A stretch of 64,000 nucleotides of DNA, taken from the NCBI GenBank assembly GCA_963812335.1, contig CAWEUU010000001.1, forward strand, positions 62,001 through 126,000, written 5' to 3'. How positions within the stretch are numbered: position 1 is the stretch's first letter; each line of letters starts with the position of its first letter. The stretch is from VRUE01 sp963812335. GTDB lineage: Bacteria; Actinomycetota; Thermoleophilia; Solirubrobacterales; 70-9. Positions 46,002-55,494 of the stretch are shown here, piece after piece. The notes under the pieces were generated by a model. That model was given only the letters and a program-made list of their open reading frames with translations, searched no databases and had not been told where the DNA came from. The position numbers and the translations under genes are program-made.

Positions 46002-47429
46002 CTACCCCTGAAGGGTTACGAAGCGCTCCTCCGTCAACTCTGAGATTGCGAAGGCGGGGCCCTCGCGGGTGTTGCCGGAGTCCTTGACGCCGCCGTAGGG
46101 CATCTGGTCGGCGCGGAAGGTCGGCACCTCGTTGATCAGCACGCCGCCGAACTCCAGCGTCCGTGCGGCCTCGAGCCCACGGCCGATGTCACGGGTGAAG
46201 ACGCCCGCCTGGAGGCCGAACTTGGAGTCGTTGGCGAGCCGTAGGGCCTCGCCGAACTCGCTGTAGCGGTCGATCGTCGCCACCGGGCCGAAGATCTCCT
46301 CGCACCAGACCTTCGCCTCGCGCGGCGGGTCGGCCAGCAGGGTGGGAGCGAGGCAGCGGCCCTCGTCGACCAGCTCGCCGCCGCAGAGCAGCTCGGCGCC
46401 GGCGGCAACCGCCTCGTCGATCCACTGCTTGACCCGGTCGCGATCGTCGGGTGAGATCAGCGGGCCGACGTCGGTCCCCGGGTCGAGCGGGTCGCCGACC
46501 CTGAGCTTCGCGACGTTGCCGACAAGCCGCTCGACGAAGGCATCGGCTATCTCCTCGTGGACGAGGATCCGCTGGATCGAGATGCAGCTCTGGCCGGCGT
46601 GGGAGAAGGCATGGATCTGCGCCTTGTCCGCGGCCGTCTCCCAGTCACCGTCGGCGTGGACGATCAACGGCGCGTTCGAGCCCAGCTCGAGGTTGACCTT
46701 CTTGTGCGGGACGCGGCTGCGGATCTCCCAGCCGACCTTGGCCGAGCCGGTGAAGCTGAGTGCCCCGGTCAGCTCGTGCTCGACGATCGCGTTGCCGACC
46801 TCCGAGCCGGGCCCGGGAAGAACGCTGAGCCAGCCCTGGGGCAGGCCGGCCTCGAGCAGGACCGCGGCCAGCTTCAGCGCCGAGATCGGTGTCTGCCCGG
46901 CCGGCTTGAGCACGACCGCGTTGCCGGCGGCGAGCGCCGGGCCGAGCTTGTGGGCGACGAGGTTGAGTGGGAAGTTGAAGGGGCTGATCGCGCCGACGAC
47001 GCCGTAGGGCACACGCAGCATCACGCCGAGCTTGCCGGCGCCCGAGGAGGAGGCGTCCATCGGCACCGTGCCGCCGTTCAGCTTGCGCGCCTCGACCGCG
47101 GAGAAGGTCAGCGTGTCGACGCAGCGCCCGGCCTCGGCCTCGGCGGTCTTCAGCGGCTTGCCCGCCTCGGCGGCGATCGTCGCGGCGAGGTCGTCGAGGC
47201 GCTCGCCGACGAGCCCGGCCGCGCGGTCGAGCACCGCGGCGCGCTCGTGCTGGGGAAAGTCCCCCGACTCGAAGGCCTCGCGGGCGGCGGCCGCGCAACG
47301 GTCGACCAGCGCCGCGTCGCCCTGCGCGACCCGTCCCACCCGGCTGCCGTCATAGGGGCTCGCTACCTCGGCCCACTCGCCGGTCTCGATCCACTCGCCG
47401 GCTGCGAGGAGCTTGTGGTCGGATGGCAT
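46002..47429 (-). CDS. NAD(P)-dependent aldehyde dehydrogenase
   Basis: 475 residues. Catalytic Cys in GQSCISIQRI, general-base Glu in VNLELGSNAP, the cofactor-loop motif FTGSAKVGWEI and the ISPFNFPLN active-site strand. EEIFGPVA near the C-terminus is the ALDH signature region. The closest pattern I recall is the glyceraldehyde-/lactaldehyde-type branch. It could oxidise aldehydes made by the MdlC-like enzyme 3 kb away, but this is only context. It follows the CrtC-like gene by 27 bp on the same strand. Confidence 0.92.
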   Translation of the reverse strand: MPSDHKLLAAGEWIETGEWAEVASPYDGSRVGRVAQGDAALVDRCAAAAREAFESGDFPQHERAAVLDRAAGLVGERLDDLAATIAAEAGKPLKTAEAEAGRCVDTLTFSAVEARKLNGGTVPMDASSSGAGKLGVMLRVPYGVVGAISPFNFPLNLVAHKLGPALAAGNAVVLKPAGQTPISALKLAAVLLEAGLPQGWLSVLPGPGSEVGNAIVEHELTGALSFTGSAKVGWEIRSRVPHKKVNLELGSNAPLIVHADGDWETAADKAQIHAFSHAGQSCISIQRILVHEEIADAFVERLVGNVAKLRVGDPLDPGTDVGPLISPDDRDRVKQWIDEAVAAGAELLCGGELVDEGRCLAPTLLADPPREAKVWCEEIFGPVATIDRYSEFGEALRLANDSKFGLQAGVFTRDIGRGLEAARTLEFGGVLINEVPTFRADQMPYGGVKDSGNTREGPAFAISELTEERFVTLQG

Positions 47430-47456
47430 CGGACCAGCGTAGACGAGCGCTCTCGC

Positions 47457-48446
47457 TCAGCCGTCCGGATAGGGCTGAATCGGAATCCCGTGGTCGGTCT
47501 CGCGCATCCCTAGCTCGTAGGCGGCGCCGGCGGGCAGCGAGAGCTGAAGCGGGGGCATCGCCGGGCGTTCGACGGTCAGCTCGAGGTCGGCGACCGAGCA
47601 GTTGATCGTGTTGTGCTCAGGCCCGTCGGGGTCGGCGTAGACCCAGCCGACGAAGTCCTTGCGCGGGGCGGCGACGCGACCGCGAACGACGATGTCCTTG
47701 CCGGGCAGGACGAACGAGCACTCGCCCGCCGAGGCCTCGACCGCCGCGCCGCGGATCCGGCCGAGGCCGCCGAGCCGATGCTGCTCGCCTTCCAGCGTCA
47801 GCATCCCCGCGGCAATCCACGGCGTCGTCCAGGGCCCGAGCTTGATCCGCGCCGCGCCACAGTCGAAGTAGGTGTCGGGCATGCCCTCGAAGCCGGTGCC
47901 CTCGAGCCAGACCCAACGCTCGGCGTGCTCGCTGCCCCAGTTGTGGCCGATCATCCCCGGCCAGGCGTCGAGCTCGATCGTCTCCCCGTCGATCTCGACC
48001 CTGCCGCTGAAGCGAGCGTCCGGGAAGGGCGCGACGAACTTCGTTTTCGGCAGGCGCGTCTCGTAGAGGCGCTCGGAAGGCAGGTACTGGCAGGGCTCCG
48101 CATCGCCGGTGAAGCTCAACTCCCAGGAGGCCGTGAGGGCGTCGCCGCCGACGGCTCCGCGCGCCCTGCCGGGGCCGATCTCGGCATCGGCGACGCGGAT
48201 CCAGCCACCGTCGGGAACGGAGAGTTCGGCGCCCGGCACGGTGGCCTTGGTCGCCCGCGGCCCCTCCGCCTCGCGGTCGAACAACGTGAACCAGATCGAG
48301 GCGTTCGGCTCGACCCCGGGCCGCTTGTGCACCGTGTGCCGGATCCAGATCCCCTGCCCCCCGCCCGGCCGGCAGGCCTTGACGTAGAAGCTCTCGTAGT
48401 GACCCGCCTTGGCGGCGACCGCCGGGAACCTCGCACCCTGGTCCAT
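47457..48446 (-). CDS. CrtC/AttH lipocalin-like domain protein
   Basis: 329 residues, mostly beta. Two halves of a lipocalin-like barrel can be recognised, with the hallmark GMIGHNWGSEHAERWVW (HNWG motif, about residue 165) found in hydroxyneurosporene synthase (CrtC), AttH and tocopherol-cyclase relatives, and LYETRLPKTKFVAP before it. CrtC hydrates carotenoids; the other members have no settled function. No carotenoid genes are in the window, so substrate is unknown. It begins 2 bp after the Fic gene, same strand. Confidence 0.7.
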   Translation of the reverse strand: MDQGARFPAVAAKAGHYESFYVKACRPGGGQGIWIRHTVHKRPGVEPNASIWFTLFDREAEGPRATKATVPGAELSVPDGGWIRVADAEIGPGRARGAVGGDALTASWELSFTGDAEPCQYLPSERLYETRLPKTKFVAPFPDARFSGRVEIDGETIELDAWPGMIGHNWGSEHAERWVWLEGTGFEGMPDTYFDCGAARIKLGPWTTPWIAAGMLTLEGEQHRLGGLGRIRGAAVEASAGECSFVLPGKDIVVRGRVAAPRKDFVGWVYADPDGPEHNTINCSVADLELTVERPAMPPLQLSLPAGAAYELGMRETDHGIPIQPYPDG

Positions 48447-48448
48447 GG

Positions 48449-49609
48449 TCAGACCCTAGCCGTCCAGCCGAGCCGCTTGGCCCAAGCGCGGCTACCACCG
48501 TGTCGACGTACGGCTTCGTAGAGTGCAAGTCGTCCGGCTCGACGGAACTCCTCGACACTCGGCCAGACCTCGCGCTCTCCCCAGAGCTCGCGCAACTCGG
48601 ACTCGATTCGCTCGTCGGTCCAGGTCCGTCTGCGACCGCGCCGCTCGGCGCCGGGTGACGAACGCAGGCGGTAGCGCGCAGCTGCTCCTTCTCCCCTCTG
48701 CGCGACAAGCCGCTTCTCCTTGAGATCGCGCAGGTCGCGGCCCGCGGTGGCACGACTGACCTCCGCCAGGCGCTCGTAGTCGGCCCGGCGGAACTCGACG
48801 AGTGAATTGAGATTCAGCTGGACCAACGCTCGCTCCTGGCTCGTGCTGAGCTCGATACGAGCGCTCGTACCGAGCCCGATGGCCTGCAACTCGGCGATCC
48901 GAGCCGCAACCCGCTCGTACTCCTCGGCCAGGCCACCGAGGAAGTACTCGAGCCACCCGTTCATGTTGAGGGTTTCGGCCCGCACGGAGCGCAACGCGGC
49001 GTAATAGGCGTTGCGGTCGTCGGCGTAGTAGCGCTCGAAGGAGAAGAGACGCCGTGAGATGAAGCCGAGCCGCATCAGGATCGCGGCGCTCAGCAAACGG
49101 GCAACGCGGCCGTTCCCGTCGGCGAAGGGGTGAATGTCGGTCAGGGCATAGTGAGCGACCCCGGCGATGACCGGAGGTGGAAAGTCGACCAGACGATCGT
49201 CGCGCTCCGCGACCCAGGCGCAGAGTCCAGCCATTCGATCGGGGACCTCCTCCGGAAGCGGCCCTTCATGCATCACCCTTCCCGTCGCGCGATCGACGAC
49301 CAGAGCGGCGCCGTCGCGCCAGGCGCCCTCATGGAGGGGTTTGAAATGCGCGCTCTCATTGGAGCCCAGCCCCCGGGTCGTCCTTCCATGCAGTGCGAGG
49401 ATCGTTTCCGGTGTGATCTCGATCCCACCCCGCTCCGACAGTTCGTCGAGGTAATGGAGGGCCTCGACGTAGTTGACCAACTCGATCTTCGCCCTGGTAT
49501 CTGGATCGAGAGTTCCGTGTGCGGCTCGCCGGGCCTCGATCAACGGCAGCTCGTTTCCCTCTATCAGCGTCGAGTAGTGAACGGTCTCCGCCAACGCCGA
49601 GGCTCGCAA
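48449..49609 (-). CDS. Fic domain AMP-transferase-like protein (first copy)
   Basis: 386 residues from the TTG at 49609. The Fic core HPFADGNGRVAR (about residue 160) is intact, and an N-terminal inhibitory helix motif (STLIEGNEL) marks the autoinhibited class II. A winged-helix region and a basic C-terminal domain (WTDERIESELRELWGEREVW) follow. The conserved N-terminal helix actually begins further upstream (NFNRYTPEVTDRLARIAAAR to about 49715), but the frame up to the stop at 49834 has no ATG, GTG or TTG; CTG at 49759, with GAGGA 7 bp before it, is the best candidate. The real start is uncertain. Fic enzymes transfer AMP or other nucleotides onto Ser/Thr/Tyr of target proteins. Confidence 0.85.
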   Translation of the reverse strand: MRASALAETVHYSTLIEGNELPLIEARRAAHGTLDPDTRAKIELVNYVEALHYLDELSERGGIEITPETILALHGRTTRGLGSNESAHFKPLHEGAWRDGAALVVDRATGRVMHEGPLPEEVPDRMAGLCAWVAERDDRLVDFPPPVIAGVAHYALTDIHPFADGNGRVARLLSAAILMRLGFISRRLFSFERYYADDRNAYYAALRSVRAETLNMNGWLEYFLGGLAEEYERVAARIAELQAIGLGTSARIELSTSQERALVQLNLNSLVEFRRADYERLAEVSRATAGRDLRDLKEKRLVAQRGEGAAARYRLRSSPGAERRGRRRTWTDERIESELRELWGEREVWPSVEEFRRAGRLALYEAVRRHGGSRAWAKRLGWTARV

Positions 49610-49866
49610 CTCATCCTCGGCCGCGGGGCGGATCTCTGAGGCCTCGACTCGGGCGCGGGCGGCAGCGATTCGAGCGAGCCGATCGGTGACCTCGGGGGTG
49701 TAGCGGTTGAAGTTGGCCTGAAGAGGGTGCTTGCCGATTAGGCAAAAATACCACTTCAGAGGGAAGTCCTCACAAATGGCTCTAGGATGAGGAAATCGAC
49801 CGTTATTATGCCTATAGGCAAAAAAATCGGCTCACAAAACGCAAAAACGTTGTGGGCTGAGTGACG

Positions 49867-50940
49867 CTACACCTTGATCGTGATCACGTCGCCGTCCTCG
49901 ACGACGTAGTCGCGGCCCTCGATCCGCAGCAGCCCCTTGTCGCGGGCGGGCGCGTAGCCGCCGCACTCGACCAGCTCGCGCCAGCCGACCGTCTCGGCTT
50001 TGACGAAGGCATCCTGGATCTCGCCGTGGATCGTGCCCGCCGCCTCCCAGGCGGTGGCGCCGCGGCGCAACGGCCGTGCCACCGCTTCCTTGTCCTCGCC
50101 GGCGGTGAAGAAGACGATCAGCTCGAGCAGTTCGTAGGCGGCGCGGACGAGGCGGGCCAGGCCGGAGCCCTCGACCCCGTAGGACTCGCGCATCTCCTCC
50201 GCTTCGGCCTGGTCGAGCTCGGCCAGCTCACCCTCGATCCGGGCGCTGACAGCGACCACGCCGGCGCCGATCTCGGCCGCGTGCTCGCGCACCGCGGGGG
50301 GCGCCTCGGCGTCGCCCTCGTCGACGTTGGCGACGTAGAGGATCGGCTTCGAGGTCAGCGCCTGCAGGTTGGCGGGGCCGTGCGCGGCGGCCTCGGGCAC
50401 CGGCACCGAGCGTGCCGGCCTGCCGGCGGCGAGCGCCGCGACCACCTGCTCCAGCCAGTCGCGCTCGGCGATCGCGTCGGCGTCGCCCGACTTGGCCCCC
50501 TTGCTCACCCGGTGCAGCCGGCGCTCTGCCTGCTCGTAGTCGGAGAGGACCAGCTCGGTCTCGATCGTCTCGATGTCGGCGAGCGGATCAACGCGGCCGT
50601 CGGGGTGGGGCACGCCGGAGTCGGCGTGGCAGCGGACGACGTGGCAGATCGCGTCGGTCTCACGGATCGAGGCGAGGAACTGGTTGCCGAGCCCCTCGCC
50701 CTCGGAGGCGCCCTTGACCAGGCCGGCGATGTCGTGGAATGAGATCGTCGCCGGCACCAGCTCCGAGCTGCCGACCGTCTCCCCCACCTTTGCCAGCCGC
50801 TCGTCGGGCACCTGGGCGATCGCCACGTTGGGCTCGATCGTCGTGAACGGGTAGTCGCCGGTCTGCGCGCCGCCCTTGGTCAGGGCGTTGAAGAGGGTCG
50901 ACTTGCCCGCGTTGGGCAGGCCGACGATCCCGACCTTCAT
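49867..50940 (-). CDS. ychF: redox-regulated ATPase/GTPase YchF (OLA1 family)
   Basis: 357 residues. G1 motif GLPNAGKSTLFNAL, G2/G3 region (DYPFTTIEPNVAI, FHDIAGLVKGASEGEGLGN) with the P-loop form typical of YchF, the coiled-coil insertion (LVLSDYEQAERRLHRVSKG), and a C-terminal TGS domain (LELIVFFTAGEDKEAVARP, GTIHGEIQDAFVKAE). It binds ribosomes and hydrolyses ATP. The ATG at 50940 overlaps the end of the broken PAP2 gene by 4 bp. An apparent longer frame to 51132 reads through that gene. Confidence 0.96.
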   Translation of the reverse strand: MKVGIVGLPNAGKSTLFNALTKGGAQTGDYPFTTIEPNVAIAQVPDERLAKVGETVGSSELVPATISFHDIAGLVKGASEGEGLGNQFLASIRETDAICHVVRCHADSGVPHPDGRVDPLADIETIETELVLSDYEQAERRLHRVSKGAKSGDADAIAERDWLEQVVAALAAGRPARSVPVPEAAAHGPANLQALTSKPILYVANVDEGDAEAPPAVREHAAEIGAGVVAVSARIEGELAELDQAEAEEMRESYGVEGSGLARLVRAAYELLELIVFFTAGEDKEAVARPLRRGATAWEAAGTIHGEIQDAFVKAETVGWRELVECGGYAPARDKGLLRIEGRDYVVEDGDVITIKV

Positions 50941-51495
50941 GAGGCGCCGCCCCTCGGCGCATTCGAGAGGGGCACGATCAAGCCGAGCAGGACGCCGAGC
51001 GCGGCGCCGGCGAGGACATCGGACGGGTAGTGCATCCCGAGGTAGGGACGGCCGAGGGCCAGGGCGATCGCCAGCAGCGAAGGCGAGCGGCCCCGAGCGG
51101 CTCGACCCGCGCCATCGCCGTCGCCACGGCAAACGATGACGTCGCGTGCGCCGAGGGAAAGCTCAGCGAGCTCGGCGCGCCGCCGAGCGGCGGCAGCCCC
51201 TCCAACACCGGCCGCGGCCGCTGACGATCGCCTTGACCACGTAGTTGAGCGCGATCGCGACCGGCCCGAGCGACGCGCAGACGATCCACGCTTCGCGGTT
51301 GGACCCGTCGACGATCGCCAACAGAGCGCCAAGCGCGAACCAGATCGCCCCGTTGTTCCCGGCCTTGCCAAGCGCTTGGCAAGGCGCTCGACTGTTCCCG
51401 GTCGCTGTGGCCGGAGGTCCGCAGTCAGGCGCAATCAGGGTCGCAAGGTCGGGCATTCGACATGCAGCGGCCGCAGCGATCAATCCGGATGCCAT
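50937..51495 (-). pseudogene. PAP2-family phosphatase with two frameshifts
   Basis: Three overlapping minus-strand frames together spell one PAP2 phosphatase: IWFALGALLAIVDGSNREAW and NYVVKAIVSGRGR in the first, RPVLEGLPPLGGAPSSLSFP and SAHATSSFAVATAM in the second, SLLAIALALGRPYLGMHYPS and DVLAGAALGVLLGLIVPL in the third. These hold the K..R-P, PSAH and H-x-x-x-D catalytic blocks of lipid phosphate phosphatases. Two indels, near 51195 and 51090, separate them. It could be decay or sequencing error, since neighbouring genes to 53.8 kb have the same problem. The stop overlaps the ychF start (ATGA). Confidence 0.72.
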
Positions 51496-52461
51496 GCCCT
51501 TCGTCCCCGGCTACGTCCACACCCCCGGCCACCACTGCGGCTCGACCGCGCTGCGCAACCTGCTCGCCTTCCACGGCACCGAGATCAGCGAGGAGATGGC
51601 CTTCGGCCTCGGCGCGGGCGCCTGCTTCTACTACGTGACGATCGAGGACGCCTCACCGACCCGCTGGTTCAACGGCCGCACCGCCCGCCTCGAGGAGAAC
51701 TTCGACCGGCTGACCGGAGCGGCGCTGGAGCTGCGCACCTTCGAGCCCGGCGACGAAGGCGCCTGGAGCGCCGCCCGCGCCGAGGTCGACGCCGGCCGGC
51801 CGGCGCTGCTGCTCACCGACCTCTACCACCTCGACCACTACGGCAACTCGGCTCACTTCCCCGGCCACGCCGTCGTGCTGGCCGGCTACGACGAGGAGCT
51901 GGCCCACCTCTCCGACACCGGCTTCGAGGGGCTGCAGACGACGCGGCTGGAGAACCTCGATCGCGCCCGCCACAGCGACCATCCCGCCTACCCGCTCGCC
52001 GGGCACATGTTCACGGCGAGCGGCGAGGTCTCCGGCGAGCGCCTGCGCGAGGCGGTGCCGGCGGCGATCGAGGCTGCGGCGCGGGCGATGCTCGAGCCCG
52101 AGTTCCCCGGCTTCTCCGGCCTCGACGCCGTGCGGCGGCTCGCGGAAGAGGCCGGCGCCTGGCCCGAGGCCGCCGCCGACTGGCAGTGGTGCGCGCGCTT
52201 CGGCTACCAGGTGATCGAGCGCCGCGGCACCGGCGGCGGCGCCTTCAGGGCGATGTACTCGCGCTTCCTCCAGCAGGCGGGGCGGCCCGAGGCGCCGCTC
52301 GCCGCCGAGGCCGCCGCGCCTGGACCGAGCTGGCCGAGGCGTTCCGCGCCGCCAGCGAGCGCGATGACCCCGATCCCGCTCTCTGGGCCCGGATCGACAC
52401 AGCGGCCAATCGCGTAGCCACAGCCGAGGAGCGCCTCTGGAGCGCGTTGGCCATTCCGTAG
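51494..52461 (+). pseudogene. BtrH-N/DUF4872-like cysteine peptidase, one frameshift
   Basis: The protein begins at ATG 51494: GYVHTPGHHCGSTALRNLL gives the catalytic Cys of the butirosin-H N-terminal fold, then FGLGAGACFYYV, RWFNGRTARLEENF, FPGHAVVLAGYDEE and the DUF4872-like region. After GRPEAPLAAEAAA (about 52315) the frame shifts by one base; the other frame completes it with AWTELAEAFRAASERDDPDP ... RLWSALAIP and stops at 52461. BtrH-like domains act as acyl or peptide transferases/hydrolases in natural-product pathways, but stand-alone copies are common. Whether the shift is real is unknown. Confidence 0.7.
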
Positions 52462-52563
52462 TTATCCCCGATGGAGCGGGTTGACCCGATGGTGTACCGT
52501 TTTCAACTGCGGGAGGCGGGTAGTCCGTTGACTGGGTAATCCGTCTCAGAGGAGAGGTCTCAT

Positions 52564-55432
52564 ATGGGAAGCAAGCGTGGTCCGGTCGGGCTGCTCGCGC
52601 TCGTCGCCGCATTCTTCGTTTTCGCATTCGGCGCCTCGCCTGCGAAGGCCGACGTTCGGCATCGCTGAATGGCAAGCGTTGACGTGCAGCCGAAAACGTC
52701 GACATGCCGGAAGAATTTGGCGAGGATGCGCACTCGGCTTCTCCGCCGATGTCGACCCGACCGGCGAACAGTGCACCGAAGCAACCGCCGGGAAATGGTT
52801 CACCCAGGCCGCGGGGCACCCGCACTTCGGGATCACCGACTTCACCCTGAACACCCTCGGCGGCTCCCGAGGCTTCCCCGACGGCTTCGTCAAAGACATC
52901 GTCGTCGACACGCCCGAAGGCCTGGGCGTCAACCCGGAGGCGACGCCGCCAAGTGCACCGTCGAAGAGCTGAACGCAGAACCCGAACCTCCAGCCTGCTC
53001 GCCGAAGCCTCCCTCGTCGGGTTCAACTACTTCACGATCGCGCGTCGGATCGCCCCTGACCGGATGCGACAACGAAGCCCCTCCGATCGTGCCCGACAAA
53101 TGCGCAGTTGCCCGAGTCGAAACTTCCGGTCTTCAACGTTGTCCCGTTCGACGGGGTGCCGTCGATGGTCGGCTTCCCGACCACGACCCGGGAGAACCGA
53201 CGATCATCGTCGGCGATCTGGACCCCGGGGACCAGCACGTCAGGTTCACGATCAGCGACATCCACGCCCCCGACGCGAACCGAACATCCGCCGATCATCG
53301 GCTCGCGGCTCGTCTTCCTCGGGAACGCGCTCCGTTCGGCAACGGCACCTACCTGACGATGCCGAGCAACTGCGCCGGCGGACAGACCTCGGTCCTTCAC
53401 GTCGACTCCCATAACGGCGCCGAAGACCCGGCCAGCTACACCACGGCAGTGGGGCCGACGAATGCGAGTCGGCGCCGTTCGACGTCGAGCTCGGACGCCA
53501 CCTCGAGCGGCTCGACGGACTCGCCGGAACCGGCCACGGTCGACGTGCAAATGCCGACCCAGCTCGAACCGGAAACCCGACGCCAACTCGCACCTGCTGA
53601 CCGCGAAGGTGACGCTGCCGGAGGGCGCCGGTATCAACCCGTCGCTGGCCAACGGGCTCGACGCCTGCACCGACGCGCAGTTCAAGAAAGGCACGGACGA
53701 CCCGATCGAGTGTCCCGGCCGCCTCGCGGATCGGCTCGATCGAAGTCGAAACGCACGGCGCTCGACCAGGATCTTGGCGGCGACCTCTACGTCGGCCAGC
53801 CGCTCAGCAACAACCCCAGCTCGGGTGAACAGTTCCGCGATCTTCCTGCATGCCTTCAACGACCGCTACGGCGTCAACGTACGGCTGGTCGGCAACGTGT
53901 TCCCGAACCTCGACACCGGCCAGCTGACGGTGGTCGTGCCGAACAACCCGCAGGCGCCGTTCAGCTCGTTCAAGGTCAACGTCGACGGCGGGCCGCAGGG
54001 CGCGCTGACGACGCCCGACACCTGCGGGCCGCACACGACCACGGCGCAGTTCACTCCATGGTCGCGACCGGGCGAAGAAGTGCCGCCGCAGAGCGGCAAC
54101 CCGCAGTTCAGCCTGACCACCCTGCCGACCGGCGGCCCATGCCCGGCGACGCTCGCCGACCGACCGCTCGACCCCTACTACGCCTCTGCCCCCGAGAACT
54201 ACAAGGCGGGCCAGTTCACGCCGTTCAGGCTTGACCTAGTTCGCCAGAACGGCAACCAGGAGGTCAAGCGGATCGACGCCAACCTGCCCCCGGGCATGGT
54301 CGCCAAGCTGCGCGGCCTCGAGTACTGCCCGCAGGACAACATCGACGGCGCCGGAACGCGCTCCGGCACCAGCGTGATCGCCGACCCGGCCTGCCCGAAC
54401 AGCAGCTGGCTCGGCACGGCGGATATCGGGGCGGGCTCGGGTTCCCCGTACAACGTCACCGGCAACGCCTACCTCGCCGGCCCCTACAAGGGCGCTCCGG
54501 TCAGCATGGTGTTCATCACGCCGGCCGTCGCCGGGCCGTTCGACCTCGGCAACGTGGTCGTGCGCGTGGCCCTGAACGTGGACCCGGAAACCGCCGAAGT
54601 GCACGCGGTCTCCGATCCGATCCCGAACGTGTTCGGCGGAGTGAAGCTCGACATCCGGACGATTCGCCTCTTTGTCACCCGGACGAACTTCACCACCAAC
54701 CCGACCACGTGTCGCGAACCGCTGCCGATCAAAACCAGCGTCTTCGGCGGCGGGGGCAACCCGGCCGACGCAAGCGCCTGGCAGGAGATCTCGAAAACCG
54801 AGGGCCTGCAGTTCGGGGCCTGCCGCAAACTCGGCTTCAAGCCGAAGTTCTACGCACGGATATTCGGTGGCAAGAACCAGACCAAGCGAGGCCAGAACCC
54901 GAAGTTCCGGGCGATCCTCAAGGCCCGTAACGGCGACGCCAACCTGCGACGGGCGGCGTTCATCCTGCCGCGGGCGACGATCCTCGATCAGAGTCACATC
55001 AAGACGATCTGCACGAGGGTCCAACTGGCCGCGAACAACTGCCCGAAGAACTCGATCTACGGCAACGCGAGGGCGACCTCGCCGCTGCTGGACGGCGTGC
55101 TCAAGGGCCCGGTCTACCTGACCTCATCCAGCAACGAACTGCCGGACCTGCTGGTCGACCTCAAGGGCCAGGTGCCGATCCGGCTGCGCGGCGTGATCAG
55201 CGGCAAAAACGCCCGCCTCAAGACCGTGTTCAACGGCACGCCCGACGTGGCGGTGGACAAGTTCATCCTGACGATGAAGGGCGGAAGCAAGGGGCTGCTG
55301 ATCAACTCGCGCAACCTCTGCTCGAGCCGCACCAGCGGCTTCCTCAACCTGCTGGCACAGAACAGCCGGCGGGAAAGGAACAAGAACCTGCGGCTCAACA
55401 TCCCCGCCTGCCGCGGCGGCAACAACAACTAG
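52564..55432 (+). pseudogene. large secreted protein, frame broken by many indels in the first half
   Basis: The signal peptide MGSKRGPVGLLALVAAFFVF (from ATG 52564) is followed by stop codons in frame, yet the meaning continues by switching frames: FGIAEWQALTC, GFSADVDPTGEQC, FGITDFTLNTLGGSRGFPDG, PEGLGVNPEATPP, KLPVFNVVPFDGVPSMVGFP, then TCTDAQFKKG-like and LYVGQPLSNNPSSGEQF. At least eight single-base shifts lie between 52650 and 53840. From about 53850 one frame runs cleanly to 55432 with repeated beta modules (RIDANLPPGMVAKLRGLEYC, VFGGVKLDIRTIRLFVTRTN) and a basic Asn-rich end. It resembles a secreted surface protein family of this lineage. See the frameshift finding. Confidence 0.72.
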
Positions 55433-55447
55433 GCGGAGCGAGCGACA

Positions 55448-55482
55448 CGCGCCGGGGCGGGACTCCCACCCGCCCCGGCGCG
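55448..55482. terminator. 14-bp GC hairpin between converging genes
   Basis: CGCGCCGGGGCGGG (55448-55461) pairs exactly with CCCGCCCCGGCGCG (55469-55482) across a 7-nt loop. It lies 16 bp after the surface-protein stop and 13 bp before the stop of the opposing Fic gene. No U-tract on either side, but position and stability favour a bidirectional terminator. Confidence 0.65.
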
Positions 55483-55494
55483 GTCGCCCTCAGC

